From: Nitrososphaeraceae archaeon
Lineage (GTDB): Archaea > Thermoproteota > Nitrososphaeria > Nitrososphaerales > Nitrososphaeraceae
Reading direction: 5' to 3'
NCBI GenBank assembly: GCA_025449515.1
Contig: JANWJI010000160.1
Coordinates: forward strand, 1-24,319
DNA length: 24,319 nt
Shown in pieces: positions 8,509 to 15,943 of this stretch. Below the pieces are notes generated by a model. That model was not told the origin of the DNA, did no database searches, and saw nothing but the letters and a program-made list of their open reading frames with translations. Position 1 is the stretch's first letter. The number at the start of each line of letters is the position of its first letter. A program made the position numbers and the translations under genes.

Positions 8509-8776
8509 ATCAGTTTATAAATCTAAGATCCAATGTCTAAAATCTATGCAACGCCATATATCCTAGGACGGTAGCACCCACTGGATACCTATTAGACTAT
8601 GAACATACGGGATCGTTCACTATCAAACAAGATATTGATCAAAAGAATAATTAATAAGATCAAATTGAGATCTTCTTGTCGTGACTAGTTTTGTGACACC
8701 AAATATTTTGCACTGTCAAATAGCCAGGCTCGGTTTTTTGAGAGGTGTGTTACATTTCAGGATGTGAGATTATGAT

Positions 8777-9805
8777 CTGACGAGATATAAAATTGCGCTT
8801 ATTAAGGGAGATGGCATAGGACCCGATCTTATCGATTCTGCTAGAACTGTACTTGAGACCATTAATGATCATTCTAAAATAAAATTCACCTTGATAGAAT
8901 GCGAGGCAGGTGATAATGCGAAACATGAACTTGGAAATCCACTCCCGGAATCCACGTTGCAGACAGTTAGGAGTACAGATGCCTGTCTAAAGGGTCCAGT
9001 TGGCGAGTGCGCCGCGGACGTTATAATAGTTTTAAGAAGGACCTTGGATCTATATGCAAATATCAGACCAGCAAAATCTTACCCAAATGTTGATTGTTTT
9101 TCTGATCAAATTGACCTAGTTACAGTTAGAGAGAACACTGAAGATTTGTATGTTGGGTGGGAGTTTTACACCGATGATAAAACAGCTGTGGCAATTAGAC
9201 TGATCACAGAGAAAGCATCTCGGAGAATTGCGGAATACGCATTTAGACTCTGTAGATCGAGAGGCAAAAGTAACCAGGTCGTTGCAGTACATAAGGCTAA
9301 TGTCATGCGTAAGACAGATGGCCTATTTCTTACTGCATGCAGAACAATTGCTGCCAAAAATCCAGATATATCCTACAAAGAATCATACGTAGATGCATTT
9401 GCAATGGATCTGATAAGAAATCCGGCTTCACATGATATCGTTTTGACAACTAATCTCTATGGTGACATTTTGTCAGACGAAGCCGCACAATTGGTCGGAG
9501 GTTTAGGAATGGGGCCTGCAGCAAATATCGGGCATAATTACGGTCTGTTTGAACCAGTCCATGGAGCCGCCTTTGATATCGCCGGAAAAAATATCGCAAA
9601 TCCGTCTTCTATTCTGCTTTCAACAAAACTAATGCTAGAATGGCTCTCTGAAAGGTATCACGATAGAGAAACTCTTGTCACTGGTCAGTTGATTGAGAAT
9701 GCTATTGTTAAATTGTTGATTTCAAATAGGAAAACTAAAGATCTTGGCGGGGAGATGTCCACTCAGGGTTTTACTAGCCTTGTTTCTGCAAGCCTTTATA
9801 GATAG
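8777..9805 (+). CDS. leuB: Isopropylmalate/isocitrate dehydrogenase-family enzyme, with an abnormal 5' end
   Basis: This is a metal-dependent beta-decarboxylating dehydrogenase. Motifs include IKGDGIGPDLID near the N-terminus, LDLYANIRPAKSYP, TVRENTEDLYVG, HKANVMRKTDGLF, SYVDAFAMDL and NLYGDILSDEAAQLVGGLGMGPAANIG. The position after ilvBN suggests 3-isopropylmalate dehydrogenase (leucine), but isocitrate or homoisocitrate dehydrogenase cannot be excluded; the symbol is tentative. The frame is open from 8768. The only in-frame ATG nearby (8762) is followed at once by TGA, and the ATG at 8772 is out of frame. A CTG at 8777 would give a normal 342 residues. The next in-frame start, TTG 8891, would remove the GDGIGP cofactor-binding segment. 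A mutation, sequencing error or CTG start is possible. Confidence 0.85.
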   Translation: MTRYKIALIKGDGIGPDLIDSARTVLETINDHSKIKFTLIECEAGDNAKHELGNPLPESTLQTVRSTDACLKGPVGECAADVIIVLRRTLDLYANIRPAKSYPNVDCFSDQIDLVTVRENTEDLYVGWEFYTDDKTAVAIRLITEKASRRIAEYAFRLCRSRGKSNQVVAVHKANVMRKTDGLFLTACRTIAAKNPDISYKESYVDAFAMDLIRNPASHDIVLTTNLYGDILSDEAAQLVGGLGMGPAANIGHNYGLFEPVHGAAFDIAGKNIANPSSILLSTKLMLEWLSERYHDRETLVTGQLIENAIVKLLISNRKTKDLGGEMSTQGFTSLVSASLYR

Positions 9806-10167
9806 CATTTCTTTTGAATTCCCTGATCTGTATGATATTTGGATTTCACTATCAATATGAAAGCGTATAATTAATTCTATTTCGATTCCAATTACAAACT
9901 TCACTAGAGTACTTGTCTAATTACTATCACGATAGGACAGTTAGCTTTAGAAGTTTTTACAATTTGATGCTACGCAGTCAGTAGAGTTATTTAGAAAATG
10001 CAGATCTTCATCGTTCTTCGATATACTAAGTTGTTTAAATGTGATCTTTAAATGAAAATAACTTTGTTAGCTTGTGTAAATGACCTTAGAGATCAGTTGC
10101 TTTAAAGATATATCCGTTTAGCATATACTATAAGATTCGTCCTCGATTACGTTGAATCTCAAATTTA
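9806..10167. other. 362-base intergenic stretch; no gene seen
   Basis: Only very short frames occur. It is AT-rich with several TTTAAA-like elements (around 10040-10115). A TACTATAAG element at 10126-10134 could be the promoter of the next gene, 38 bases before its GTG. Confidence 0.5.
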
Positions 10168-10449
10168 GTGACAATAGAGTATCTAAGATGTTCTCACCGT
10201 ATACGCAAACTTTTTTACACAATGAATGAAGTAAATAAATCAGCTATGACAAAAATAAATGGCGAGGCTATTACCGGCATTGCGCTAATCTTCCTTGCTT
10301 TGCTCTTCATATTTGCTGCATCAGTGAATAACCTTTGGAAAATGATTCTACCTGCAGATTTTCTCCTTATCGCATTGGGTGTTGCTTTTCTCGTTCTAGG
10401 ATTTTGGGATCTACAAAAATACCGTAAGAAGTCTATCCAAAAGCATTAG
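10168..10449 (+). CDS. Small two-helix membrane protein, function unknown
   Basis: The product of up to 93 residues has two hydrophobic segments that should span the membrane: roughly residues 35-52 (ITGIALIFLALLFIFAA) and 62-78 (LPADFLLIALGVAFLVLG). They are separated by a short polar loop and end in a basic tail (DLQKYRKKSIQKH), which should be cytoplasmic. The frame opens with GTG at 10168; an ATG at 10222 (MNEVNKSAM) would give a 75-residue protein that keeps both helices. A TATA-like element at 10126-10134 mildly favours the longer form. I recognise no family, and no neighbour is close enough to suggest a role. Confidence 0.55.
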   Translation: MTIEYLRCSHRIRKLFYTMNEVNKSAMTKINGEAITGIALIFLALLFIFAASVNNLWKMILPADFLLIALGVAFLVLGFWDLQKYRKKSIQKH

Positions 10450-10607
10450 TGTAAGATTCTCCTACCCCTTCAATCTAAATTAGTGAATGACAAGGATCAT
10501 TGATGGAATATCAAGATTGAACGTTTAATAGGTAGAGTACCTGCCCAGAGTTAGAATTGAAAGCTTTTTGAAGCAGTCTAATGATAGAAATCTAACTGCT
10601 GCATTAA

Positions 10608-10643
10608 TTCAGACATGTATATCAATCACCCTTAATGTCTGAA
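10608..10643. repeat. 9-bp perfect inverted repeat (hairpin or operator)
   Basis: TTCAGACAT (10608-10616) pairs exactly with ATGTCTGAA (10635-10643) across an 18-base loop. Part of the right arm recurs as GTCTGAAATGAT at 10721-10732. Confidence 0.5.
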
Positions 10644-10840
10644 ATGATAAATTTGTAATCTGCTCAATATTCTCGAGAAAGTGTATCTTGATTCCGACTT
10701 TTCAACTTTGCCTGAAAATAGTCTGAAATGATCTGTTGATATAGTGCTATTCTTTTTGGCATCAAAATTGAATAGCGTTTCCGAAATCTTAGTGACCTGA
10801 CCAGTATCATACATAAAGTTTCACTTCCTACAAAATGTTA

Positions 10841-10848
10841 TTTATAAC
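10841..10848 (+). promoter_or_regulatory. TATA box before the 86-residue gene
   Basis: TTTATAAC would place transcription start near 10871, leaving a leader of about 26 bases before the TTG at 10897. It is the best TATA match in the region. Confidence 0.4.
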
Positions 10849-10896
10849 GCGAGAACCGGTACATTTTTAGTATTCAATATCAGGACAATATACAGA

Positions 10897-11157
10897 TTGA
10901 TTGATCACATCGAATATACTGGTAAAGTATACGTTTATAATAGTGGTCTTTCTCAGGAGATTGTCATTTTAAGTAAGCAGAAGCTGCATGAATATGATGT
11001 AAATCCCGATGATATTCAAATAATTGATGTTCCGGAAGGTGTTCCTGTTGGCAGCATTTTGGTAACAATCTGGCCACATTACCTTTCTGTCGCCAAGGTT
11101 AAGCATGTTAGAGATGGTTCGATCTATGCTCCGCAGCTGTTTAATATCGATCTATAA
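10897..11157 (+). CDS. Hypothetical protein of 86 residues
   Basis: The frame starts at TTG 10897, and no ATG or GTG lies in frame upstream. The product looks like a small soluble, mainly beta protein: IEYTGKVYVYN, QEIVILSKQKLHEYDVNPDDIQIIDVPEG, then SILVTIWPHYLSVAKVKHV. Alternation of hydrophobic and polar residues, absence of low-complexity sequence and a TATA box about 53 bases upstream support it being real. There are no cysteines, membrane segments or catalytic motifs that I recognise. It stands alone, with the Cys-rich gene 56 bases downstream probably under its own promoter. Confidence 0.55.
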   Translation: MIDHIEYTGKVYVYNSGLSQEIVILSKQKLHEYDVNPDDIQIIDVPEGVPVGSILVTIWPHYLSVAKVKHVRDGSIYAPQLFNIDL

Positions 11158-11182
11158 CACAATAGCAATACCCTTTAAGGAA

Positions 11183-11189
11183 TTTATAG
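11183..11189 (+). promoter_or_regulatory. TATA box of the small Cys-rich gene
   Basis: TTTATAG is centred 28 bases before the TTG at 11214, the geometry of a leaderless archaeal transcript. Confidence 0.45.
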
Positions 11190-11213
11190 TACGAAGTTGG
11201 ATCTAATTTAGAA

Positions 11214-11357
11214 TTGCATCTGACTTTTTTTTGTAAACGGGGAAGACATTCAGAATGTCCTCTAGAATGGCCAGTTGAAGAGAATGGGGGTGCCACCCAC
11301 GATTGTTCGTTTGACGTGGTTATGGTAAAATGCACTTGTAAATGTCATGCACCGTGA
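11214..11357 (+). CDS. Small Cys/His-rich protein, probable metal binder
   Basis: The 47-residue frame reads MHLTFFCKRGRHSECPLEWP, continues through ENGGATHDCSFDVV, and ends VKCTCKCHAP before TGA. Six cysteines and four or more histidines in 47 residues, with the closing CxCxCH, indicate a zinc- or iron-binding mini-protein. No ATG lies in frame before the motif; TTG at 11214 is the likely start and sits 28 bases after a TATA box. The in-frame stop upstream is at 11187. A run of eight T (11225-11232) lies near the start, where a length change would shift the frame. I recognise no named family. An overlapping minus-strand frame (11335-11141) has less to recommend it. Confidence 0.6.
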   Translation: MHLTFFCKRGRHSECPLEWPVEENGGATHDCSFDVVMVKCTCKCHAP

Positions 11358-11651
11358 CCAATAAGCAGTTATAACCTTCTCGTTTTCACCTATTCAATTT
11401 ATGTAGGAGATTTGCAAATTGCAATATACTTAAATCTCGATCTCATATCAACTCACTTTCGTAGGTGACTTACGGCGAATCAACCGATTGATATATTGGC
11501 ATATCATGCCGAGAAATTATTTATAGCGAAATTCAACCTCCAATTCAGTTCAGCTAACGATAATTTCAAACAGTGAGTATGGGATCAGACATATAATGAT
11601 TAATCACGATTTCATCTGGATCATCTAGCCACCGTATCATCATTTCCACCA
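11358..11651. other. 294-base intergenic stretch with a promoter-like element but no gene
   Basis: A good TATA-like TTATTTATAG (about 11517-11526) faces plus-strand DNA that has no open frame longer than a few codons. A small palindrome, GGCAT-ATC-ATGCC (11498-11510), precedes it. A small RNA is possible but not shown. The convergent kinase gene ends at 11652. Confidence 0.4.
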
Positions 11652-12191
11652 TCATATACTTAGGTCAAATCGAGTCAATAAATCTTTGGCCATGGTCTGA
11701 ATCGCTGAACCTATCCTAGTCAAAACCAAACCCTCATTAGGTTGACCATACGCAAGAACGGATCTTTTTGGGAGAAAGGCAAATAATGGTATTGCCAGGA
11801 GGTCTTCTTCTCCGTCGACTATTATCTTAACACGACTTCCCATTTGAATAGACCTTATAACTAGTCTGTAGGCTTCGTCGGATATTGATCCAGCTGGATT
11901 TTTGCATCTTAATTCGGCTATCCGGTCATCTTGTAAGTAATTTATTAGTGAGTCGTATTTTCGGTCTTTGGATATCCTAATCGTTCTGCGCATTGTCTTG
12001 CCGTCGGTAACAGAGATAGTTGGAACTATTCCAAAAGTCAATAATACGCTCGTTGTTTCATCTCCTACCGAAACAACGAATTCACAATTTCCTAAGAATT
12101 TAACAACACTGTTTTTTGTAATCTTTCCCCGTGGTAGAAGTTCGCCAAATGGCTTCTTTAAAGCATTCTTCTCAGATTCGGTGAAACGCAT
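11652..12191 (-). CDS. GTP-dependent dephospho-CoA kinase (archaeal type)
   Basis: This catalyses the last step of coenzyme A synthesis in archaea, phosphorylating dephospho-CoA with GTP; the family is unrelated to bacterial CoaE. The 179-residue product has the family pattern: VVSVGDETTSVLL (39-51), PTISVTDGKTMRR (57-69), KNPAGSISDEA (97-107), IIVDGEEDLLAIP (123-135) and LAYGQPNEG (146-154). Conserved aspartates in VGD, TDGKT and DGEED are expected at the nucleotide and metal site. The length is normal. It starts 17 bases after the Mrp-type ATPase stop and is probably cotranscribed with it. Confidence 0.92.
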   Translation of the reverse strand: MRFTESEKNALKKPFGELLPRGKITKNSVVKFLGNCEFVVSVGDETTSVLLTFGIVPTISVTDGKTMRRTIRISKDRKYDSLINYLQDDRIAELRCKNPAGSISDEAYRLVIRSIQMGSRVKIIVDGEEDLLAIPLFAFLPKRSVLAYGQPNEGLVLTRIGSAIQTMAKDLLTRFDLSI

Positions 12192-12208
12192 TATACTAGA
12201 GTACTGCT

Positions 12209-13303
12209 TTAAGTGGTCGCAGATACCGCTCCAGCTGTTTCTGCCTCCTGTTGGGATTTCAATTCGATTGCAATTACGCTTACTCTGCCAGCCATCTGTC
12301 TTGCTATCGTGTCAAAAATTTGCGCCTGATCTGAATTTGGACTTATCAAGGGAATAGGATTGCCACTGTCGCTATTTGCCATTATCTCTGGGTTAAGTGG
12401 AATAGAGCCGACAAAAGGTATACCGAATTTTTCACTTACTTTCTTGCCCCCACCAATTCCAAAAATGGTCATATGTTCCTTGCAGTTAGGACATTCCAAG
12501 TAACTCATATTCTCTACAACTCCAATAATTGGTATATTCAATTTGTTAAACATTCCAATTGCTTTAATAGCAACATTCATGGCAACGTCTTGAGGGGTTG
12601 TAACAATTAAAATGCCGGTAATTGGAATAGTCTGTGCCATTGTTAAAGGTGCATCACCGGTTCCCGGTGGTAGATCTATTATCAAATAATCTAGCTCAGC
12701 CCAATTTACATCGGTGATAAATTGTTTAACTATGCCTGAAACGATCGGCCCTCTATAAATACCGGCCTGTTGGGATTGCTCGTAGAAGAATCCCATAGAA
12801 ATCACTTTCACGCCGTAACTGATAATTGGTTGAATTTTCCCATCAAGGACTTCTGGCGTTTCCTTAATGCCCATAAATAGGGGGACACTAGGGCCATAAA
12901 TGTCGGCATCCAAGAGTCCTACTTTAGCACCTGTTTTAGAAAGAGCCACAGCAAGATTTACGGCAACAGTGGTTTTTCCGACTCCGCCTTTACCGCTTGC
13001 GATAGCAATAATATTTTTGACTCCAGGCAAGAGTTCATCCATAGATACCGCTCTACCTTCTGCGACTCGGGCTGTTACTCTTAAATCGAAGTCCTTTATC
13101 CCTATATCAGCCATCCGATTACGAACATCCTCTTCAATCTCACTATTAAATGGACAGGCAGGCGTGGTTAATTCTAAAGTAAAAGCTACTTTTTCACCTT
13201 CAATTGAGAGATCTTTGATCATTCCCATGGAGACAATATCCCTGTGAAGTTCAGGATCAACAACCTGTCTCAGTGTTGACATAACTTGATCCACATGTAC
13301 CAT
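12209..13303 (-). CDS. Mrp/NBP35-type iron-sulfur carrier P-loop ATPase with N-terminal MIP18 domain
   Basis: This is a cytosolic ATPase that binds and transfers Fe-S clusters to apo-proteins (ApbC/Mrp/NBP35 family). From the ATG at 13303 it has 364 residues. Residues 5-82 form a DUF59/MIP18 domain (VVDPELHRDIVSMGMI, then TTPACPF with Cys50). The deviant Walker A SGKGGVGKTT lies at 103-112, LLDADIYGPS at 130-139 and DLPPGTGD at 210-217. The cluster-binding CPNC is at Cys271 and Cys274. A TTG four codons upstream (13315) keeps the frame open, but a TATA box at 13332-13339 places transcription start near 13309, so 13303 is preferred. It heads a unit with the dephospho-CoA kinase. In an organism with quinolinate synthase (NadA) and other Fe-S enzymes it likely supplies clusters. 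Confidence 0.95.
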   Translation of the reverse strand: MVHVDQVMSTLRQVVDPELHRDIVSMGMIKDLSIEGEKVAFTLELTTPACPFNSEIEEDVRNRMADIGIKDFDLRVTARVAEGRAVSMDELLPGVKNIIAIASGKGGVGKTTVAVNLAVALSKTGAKVGLLDADIYGPSVPLFMGIKETPEVLDGKIQPIISYGVKVISMGFFYEQSQQAGIYRGPIVSGIVKQFITDVNWAELDYLIIDLPPGTGDAPLTMAQTIPITGILIVTTPQDVAMNVAIKAIGMFNKLNIPIIGVVENMSYLECPNCKEHMTIFGIGGGKKVSEKFGIPFVGSIPLNPEIMANSDSGNPIPLISPNSDQAQIFDTIARQMAGRVSVIAIELKSQQEAETAGAVSATT

Positions 13304-13331
13304 CTTGACTATCAAAAATTCGGCCTAGTAG

Positions 13332-13339
13332 TATTTAAA
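13332..13339 (-). promoter_or_regulatory. TATA box of the Mrp-dephospho-CoA kinase unit
   Basis: Read on the minus strand this is TTTAAATA, centred about 33 bases before the ATG at 13303, predicting a leader of about six bases. Confidence 0.5.
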
Positions 13340-13567
13340 CCATGTAGGTTTGTACAACGATTCCACTGGTAAGAGTTGGATTTTTAAATAATAGGAATTT
13401 TTCGAATTATGAGATTTTTTGTGTGAGCCACAATTCCAGAATTTTTCTCTATTTGGTAATAATCATACTGAATCCCTTCACGCTACAATAATTTGCCTAA
13501 GGTACGAATTGCGGCTTTATCATCTAGTTTATTATCGGGCTCATTTAAAGCGTAACTAATCAGCACT

Positions 13568-14116
13568 TTGTCTCATAAAACTTCAGATGCTAGGTCCGAT
13601 ACAATAACCCGTTCGTTTAGGTTTGACCAGGAGTTATCTAAGGTTTTAGACGAGGAAGCAGAACGCATGGGTGTTTCGGTAAACTCCGTTGTAGGGATAA
13701 TACTAAGAAGATTTGCCGAATTCACCAGATTCCTGTCTAAAATTGACATGGTAATAATTAACAGAGAGCTGTTGACTACATTAATAGATTCATTAGATGA
13801 AAATACTATCTCTGTGTTAGGAGCCAAGTTAGGAAGTTCTGTCCCCAGAGATACCGTTCTTTTTTGGAAAAAAGGCTTGACGGACGAGAATGTATTTGAA
13901 TATATCGAAAAAATAATGTGTCGTTATGGCCATCTTGGTACTTATGACGAAGTGAGACAACCAACTGGAAGAACGATTGTAGTAAGGCATAGGCTTGGGA
14001 AAAAAGGCTCAAAATTCTTTGAAAGCTTCTTTCGATCAATGCTCAAGAGTACGATCGGTAAGGAGTCTAACTTTGAATTGACAGACGCATCAATAAAGCT
14101 TGAAATTGTATATTAA
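13568..14116 (+). CDS. Ribbon-helix-helix-like putative DNA-binding protein
   Basis: The 182-residue product has an N-terminal segment (about 14-52) resembling a ribbon-helix-helix/CopG fold: a basic beta strand TRSFRFDQELSKVL followed by EEAERMGVSVNSVVGIILRRFAEF. That is the pattern of small archaeal regulators. The remaining 130 residues are mixed alpha/beta with IINRELLTTLIDSLDENT, GRTIVVRHRLGKKGSKFFESFF and a hydrophobic end. I recognise no ligand domain. The start is TTG at 13568, since no ATG is in frame upstream of the RHH strand. It stands alone between the divergent Mrp unit and rpo7. A transcription-regulator role is an inference from the N-terminus only. Confidence 0.65.
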   Translation: MSHKTSDARSDTITRSFRFDQELSKVLDEEAERMGVSVNSVVGIILRRFAEFTRFLSKIDMVIINRELLTTLIDSLDENTISVLGAKLGSSVPRDTVLFWKKGLTDENVFEYIEKIMCRYGHLGTYDEVRQPTGRTIVVRHRLGKKGSKFFESFFRSMLKSTIGKESNFELTDASIKLEIVY

Positions 14117-14167
14117 ATGTCATGATGCAAAGACACGAGTGAAATTTGTTTGAGATTGGCCAAAGGT

Positions 14168-14176
14168 TAATAAATT
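14168..14176 (+). promoter_or_regulatory. TATA box of the rpo7-spt4-nadC unit
   Basis: TAATAAATT is centred 29 bases before the ATG at 14201, predicting a leader of only a few bases. Confidence 0.45.
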
Positions 14177-14200
14177 GATATTTGTTGACAATTCCTACAG

Positions 14201-14803
14201 ATGTTTCTCATAATCCACATGAATGATGTTGTCAGAATTCCCCCTCACAGATTAACAAGTTCCTTAAAAAATACTGCTATTAATATTTTGAAGGAGAAAT
14301 ATGAGAGTATGATTAGTCCGGAATTGGGATACGTCATCATGATAATCGACGCTTCAGCAAATGCTGTTGGCAAGTTGGTGGCTGGCGACGGATCGACGTA
14401 CCATAAGGTCCAGTTTAAAGCTCTTACCTTTTATCCCAAATTGCAGGAAGTAGTAGAGGGAGAAATAGTCGAGATAACTGACTTTGGAGCTTTTGTCAGA
14501 GTTGGCCCCACAGATGCCCTTTTACATTTATCTCAAATCACAGATGACTACCTAAAGAGTGACGTTAAACAAGGAATTATCATTGCTAATCAAACCGCAA
14601 AATCCTTGAAAATTGGTTCGAAAATTAGAGCGAGAGTTACTGCGATTAGCCTTGGAAAAGGTACAGGTATGGGGAAAATCGGAATTACCTGCAGACAACC
14701 ATTCTTAGGCTCAAATGAATGGATTGAACAGGAAGTAAAGAAATCAAGACAAGCTCAAACCGTACCTCCTGGCAAGGAGAAAAAGGGCGGAGGTTCTAAA
14801 TAA
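14201..14803 (+). CDS. rpo7: DNA-directed RNA polymerase subunit Rpo7 (RpoE')
   Basis: This subunit forms the stalk of archaeal RNA polymerase with Rpo4 and binds the emerging RNA. The N-terminal RNP-like domain is seen in NDVVRIPPHRL and MISPELGYVIMIID. An S1/OB domain follows (about 82-165), with GEIVEITDFGAFVRVGPTDALLH and IRARVTAISLGKG. A lysine-rich tail (KEKKGGGSK) makes it 200 residues, slightly longer than many homologues. MFLIIHMNDVVRIPP fits the usual Rpo7 beginning, so 14201 is preferred. The spt4 gene starts directly at its stop codon, and nadC follows. Confidence 0.96.
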   Translation: MFLIIHMNDVVRIPPHRLTSSLKNTAINILKEKYESMISPELGYVIMIIDASANAVGKLVAGDGSTYHKVQFKALTFYPKLQEVVEGEIVEITDFGAFVRVGPTDALLHLSQITDDYLKSDVKQGIIIANQTAKSLKIGSKIRARVTAISLGKGTGMGKIGITCRQPFLGSNEWIEQEVKKSRQAQTVPPGKEKKGGGSK

Positions 14804-14992
14804 GTGCCTAAAGAGCTAGCTTGTAAGAAGTGCAAGGCGATCACATATGGCAAAATCTGCTCTGTATGTAAATCTACTGAGCTTTCTCCAGACTGGTCAG
14901 GCATAATCCTAGTGTTTCAACCATTAAACTCCAAAATTGCTGCAGCGTTGAATATCACTGTTGCACACAAATACGCGCAGAAAGTCGCATAA
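14804..14992 (+). CDS. spt4: Transcription elongation factor Spt4 (RpoE'')
   Basis: The 62-residue zinc-finger protein pairs with Spt5 (NusG) to form a clamp that keeps RNA polymerase processive. Two CxxC pairs, CKKC and CSVC, are separated by 9 residues, followed by LSPDWSGIILVFQP, which matches the Spt4 core that packs on the Spt5 NGN domain. It starts with GTG at 14804, immediately after the rpo7 TAA, so the two must be translated from one mRNA. The rpo7-spt4 linkage is widespread in archaea. Confidence 0.95.
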   Translation: MPKELACKKCKAITYGKICSVCKSTELSPDWSGIILVFQPLNSKIAAALNITVAHKYAQKVA

Positions 14993-14995
14993 TAG

Positions 14996-15871
14996 TTGAG
15001 AGTTTATACTTCTTTAAGAACGAGGCATATACTTTCGAATTTTCTACATGAGGACATTGGATCTGGAGATATAACAACGAATAGCCTTGATGCAAGGAAT
15101 CTCAATGCACGTGCACAAATAATTGCAAAGTCAGACAATGAGACCGTAGTAGCCGGATTAGAGGAGGCTATAATCATCTTTGATATATGTGGATGCACTG
15201 CACGAAGCTTGATCGACGACGGCTCGTTAGTCAAGAAATGTCAACTTATCCTAGAGATCGAGGGGAAAGCAAAGGACATTCTTAAAGGAGAAAGAACCGC
15301 GCTGAATTTGTTGATGCGTATGAGCGGCATCGCAACTGAGACTAGACTCTTGATAAAAACCGTTCGAGATGCAGGTAGTGCTGCAGAAATTAGTAGCACC
15401 AGGAAAACCTGCCCCGGGTTGCGGATTTTTGACAAGAAAGCCGTCATAATTGGAGGGGGAGCGATGCATCGACAGCGACTTGATGACATGGCGTTAATTA
15501 AGAGCAATCATGTTTACATATCGAGATCTGTTGCTTGCTGTATACAGGAATTGAAAGAAAAATGTGGCTCGAGCATCAGAATCGAGTGTGAGGTAACAAA
15601 TACCCACGATTTGATAACTGCCATCAGAGAAGGGGCAGATGTAGTGATGCTAGACAATTTTGACCCAGTTGCTGCTAAGGATGCAATAGACACCATAACT
15701 AGAATGGGACTAAGGGAAAGAACCAGGATAGAAATCTCTGGCGGGGTTAGGTTTGAAAATATCAAAAGCTATGCAGAAGCAAACCCGGACAGGATCTCTG
15801 TCGGGTATCTTACACACTCGGTTAAGGCAGCCGACTACAGCTTGAAGATCGTCAATCGCGATGAATTCTAA
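14996..15871 (+). CDS. nadC: Nicotinate-nucleotide pyrophosphorylase (quinolinate phosphoribosyltransferase)
   Basis: NadC decarboxylates quinolinate and transfers it to PRPP to give nicotinate mononucleotide in NAD synthesis. The 291-residue product has the N-terminal HEDIGSGDITTNSL (18-31), ERTALNLLMRMSGIAT (99-114), the active-site TRKTCPGLR (135-143), GGGAMHRQRL (153-162), ALIKSNH, and the phosphate-binding VMLDNF and EISGGV near the C-terminus. The start is TTG at 14996, 3 bases after spt4, and MRVYTSLRTRHIL is a reasonable beginning. It is the third gene of the rpo7-spt4 unit and converges on nadA. Confidence 0.96.
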   Translation: MRVYTSLRTRHILSNFLHEDIGSGDITTNSLDARNLNARAQIIAKSDNETVVAGLEEAIIIFDICGCTARSLIDDGSLVKKCQLILEIEGKAKDILKGERTALNLLMRMSGIATETRLLIKTVRDAGSAAEISSTRKTCPGLRIFDKKAVIIGGGAMHRQRLDDMALIKSNHVYISRSVACCIQELKEKCGSSIRIECEVTNTHDLITAIREGADVVMLDNFDPVAAKDAIDTITRMGLRERTRIEISGGVRFENIKSYAEANPDRISVGYLTHSVKAADYSLKIVNRDEF

Positions 15872-15943
15872 CGTTTTGCACAACACTTCAATATTCCTCT
15901 CAAATTTTCGGGACTCAATGTCGCCCAATCCGCATAGTCGATT

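Larger units (their letters stand above)
10450..10896. other. 447-base intergenic stretch with a hairpin and a short direct repeat
   Basis: I see no convincing gene. It holds a 9-bp inverted repeat (10608-10643), a 12-bp direct repeat (10637-10648 and 10721-10732) and a TATA element (10841-10848). A minus-strand frame of 60 codons (10814-10632) begins after a GGAAGTGA sequence and a TATA-like ATAAATAAC, so a small gene there cannot be excluded, but its product has no recognisable feature. Confidence 0.5.

Noticed and set aside
8656..8674. AAGATC-n7-GATCTT inverted repeat before the leuB-like gene
   Set aside because: The arms are only 6 bases in AT-rich DNA, so it is easily due to chance and does not sit at a promoter position I can support.
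8891..9805. Start of the leuB-like gene at TTG 8891
   Set aside because: This would delete the conserved IKGDGIGP cofactor-binding segment encoded directly upstream in the same frame.
10632..10814. Minus-strand 60-codon frame with a GGAAGTGA sequence and TATA-like element upstream
   Set aside because: The product shows no domain or helix pattern. The context was suggestive but not sufficient for a gene call; it is noted in the intergenic entry.
11141..11335. Minus-strand 64-codon frame over the Cys-rich gene
   Set aside because: It has no motif, while the plus strand shows ordered Cys/His clusters and a TATA box at the right distance.
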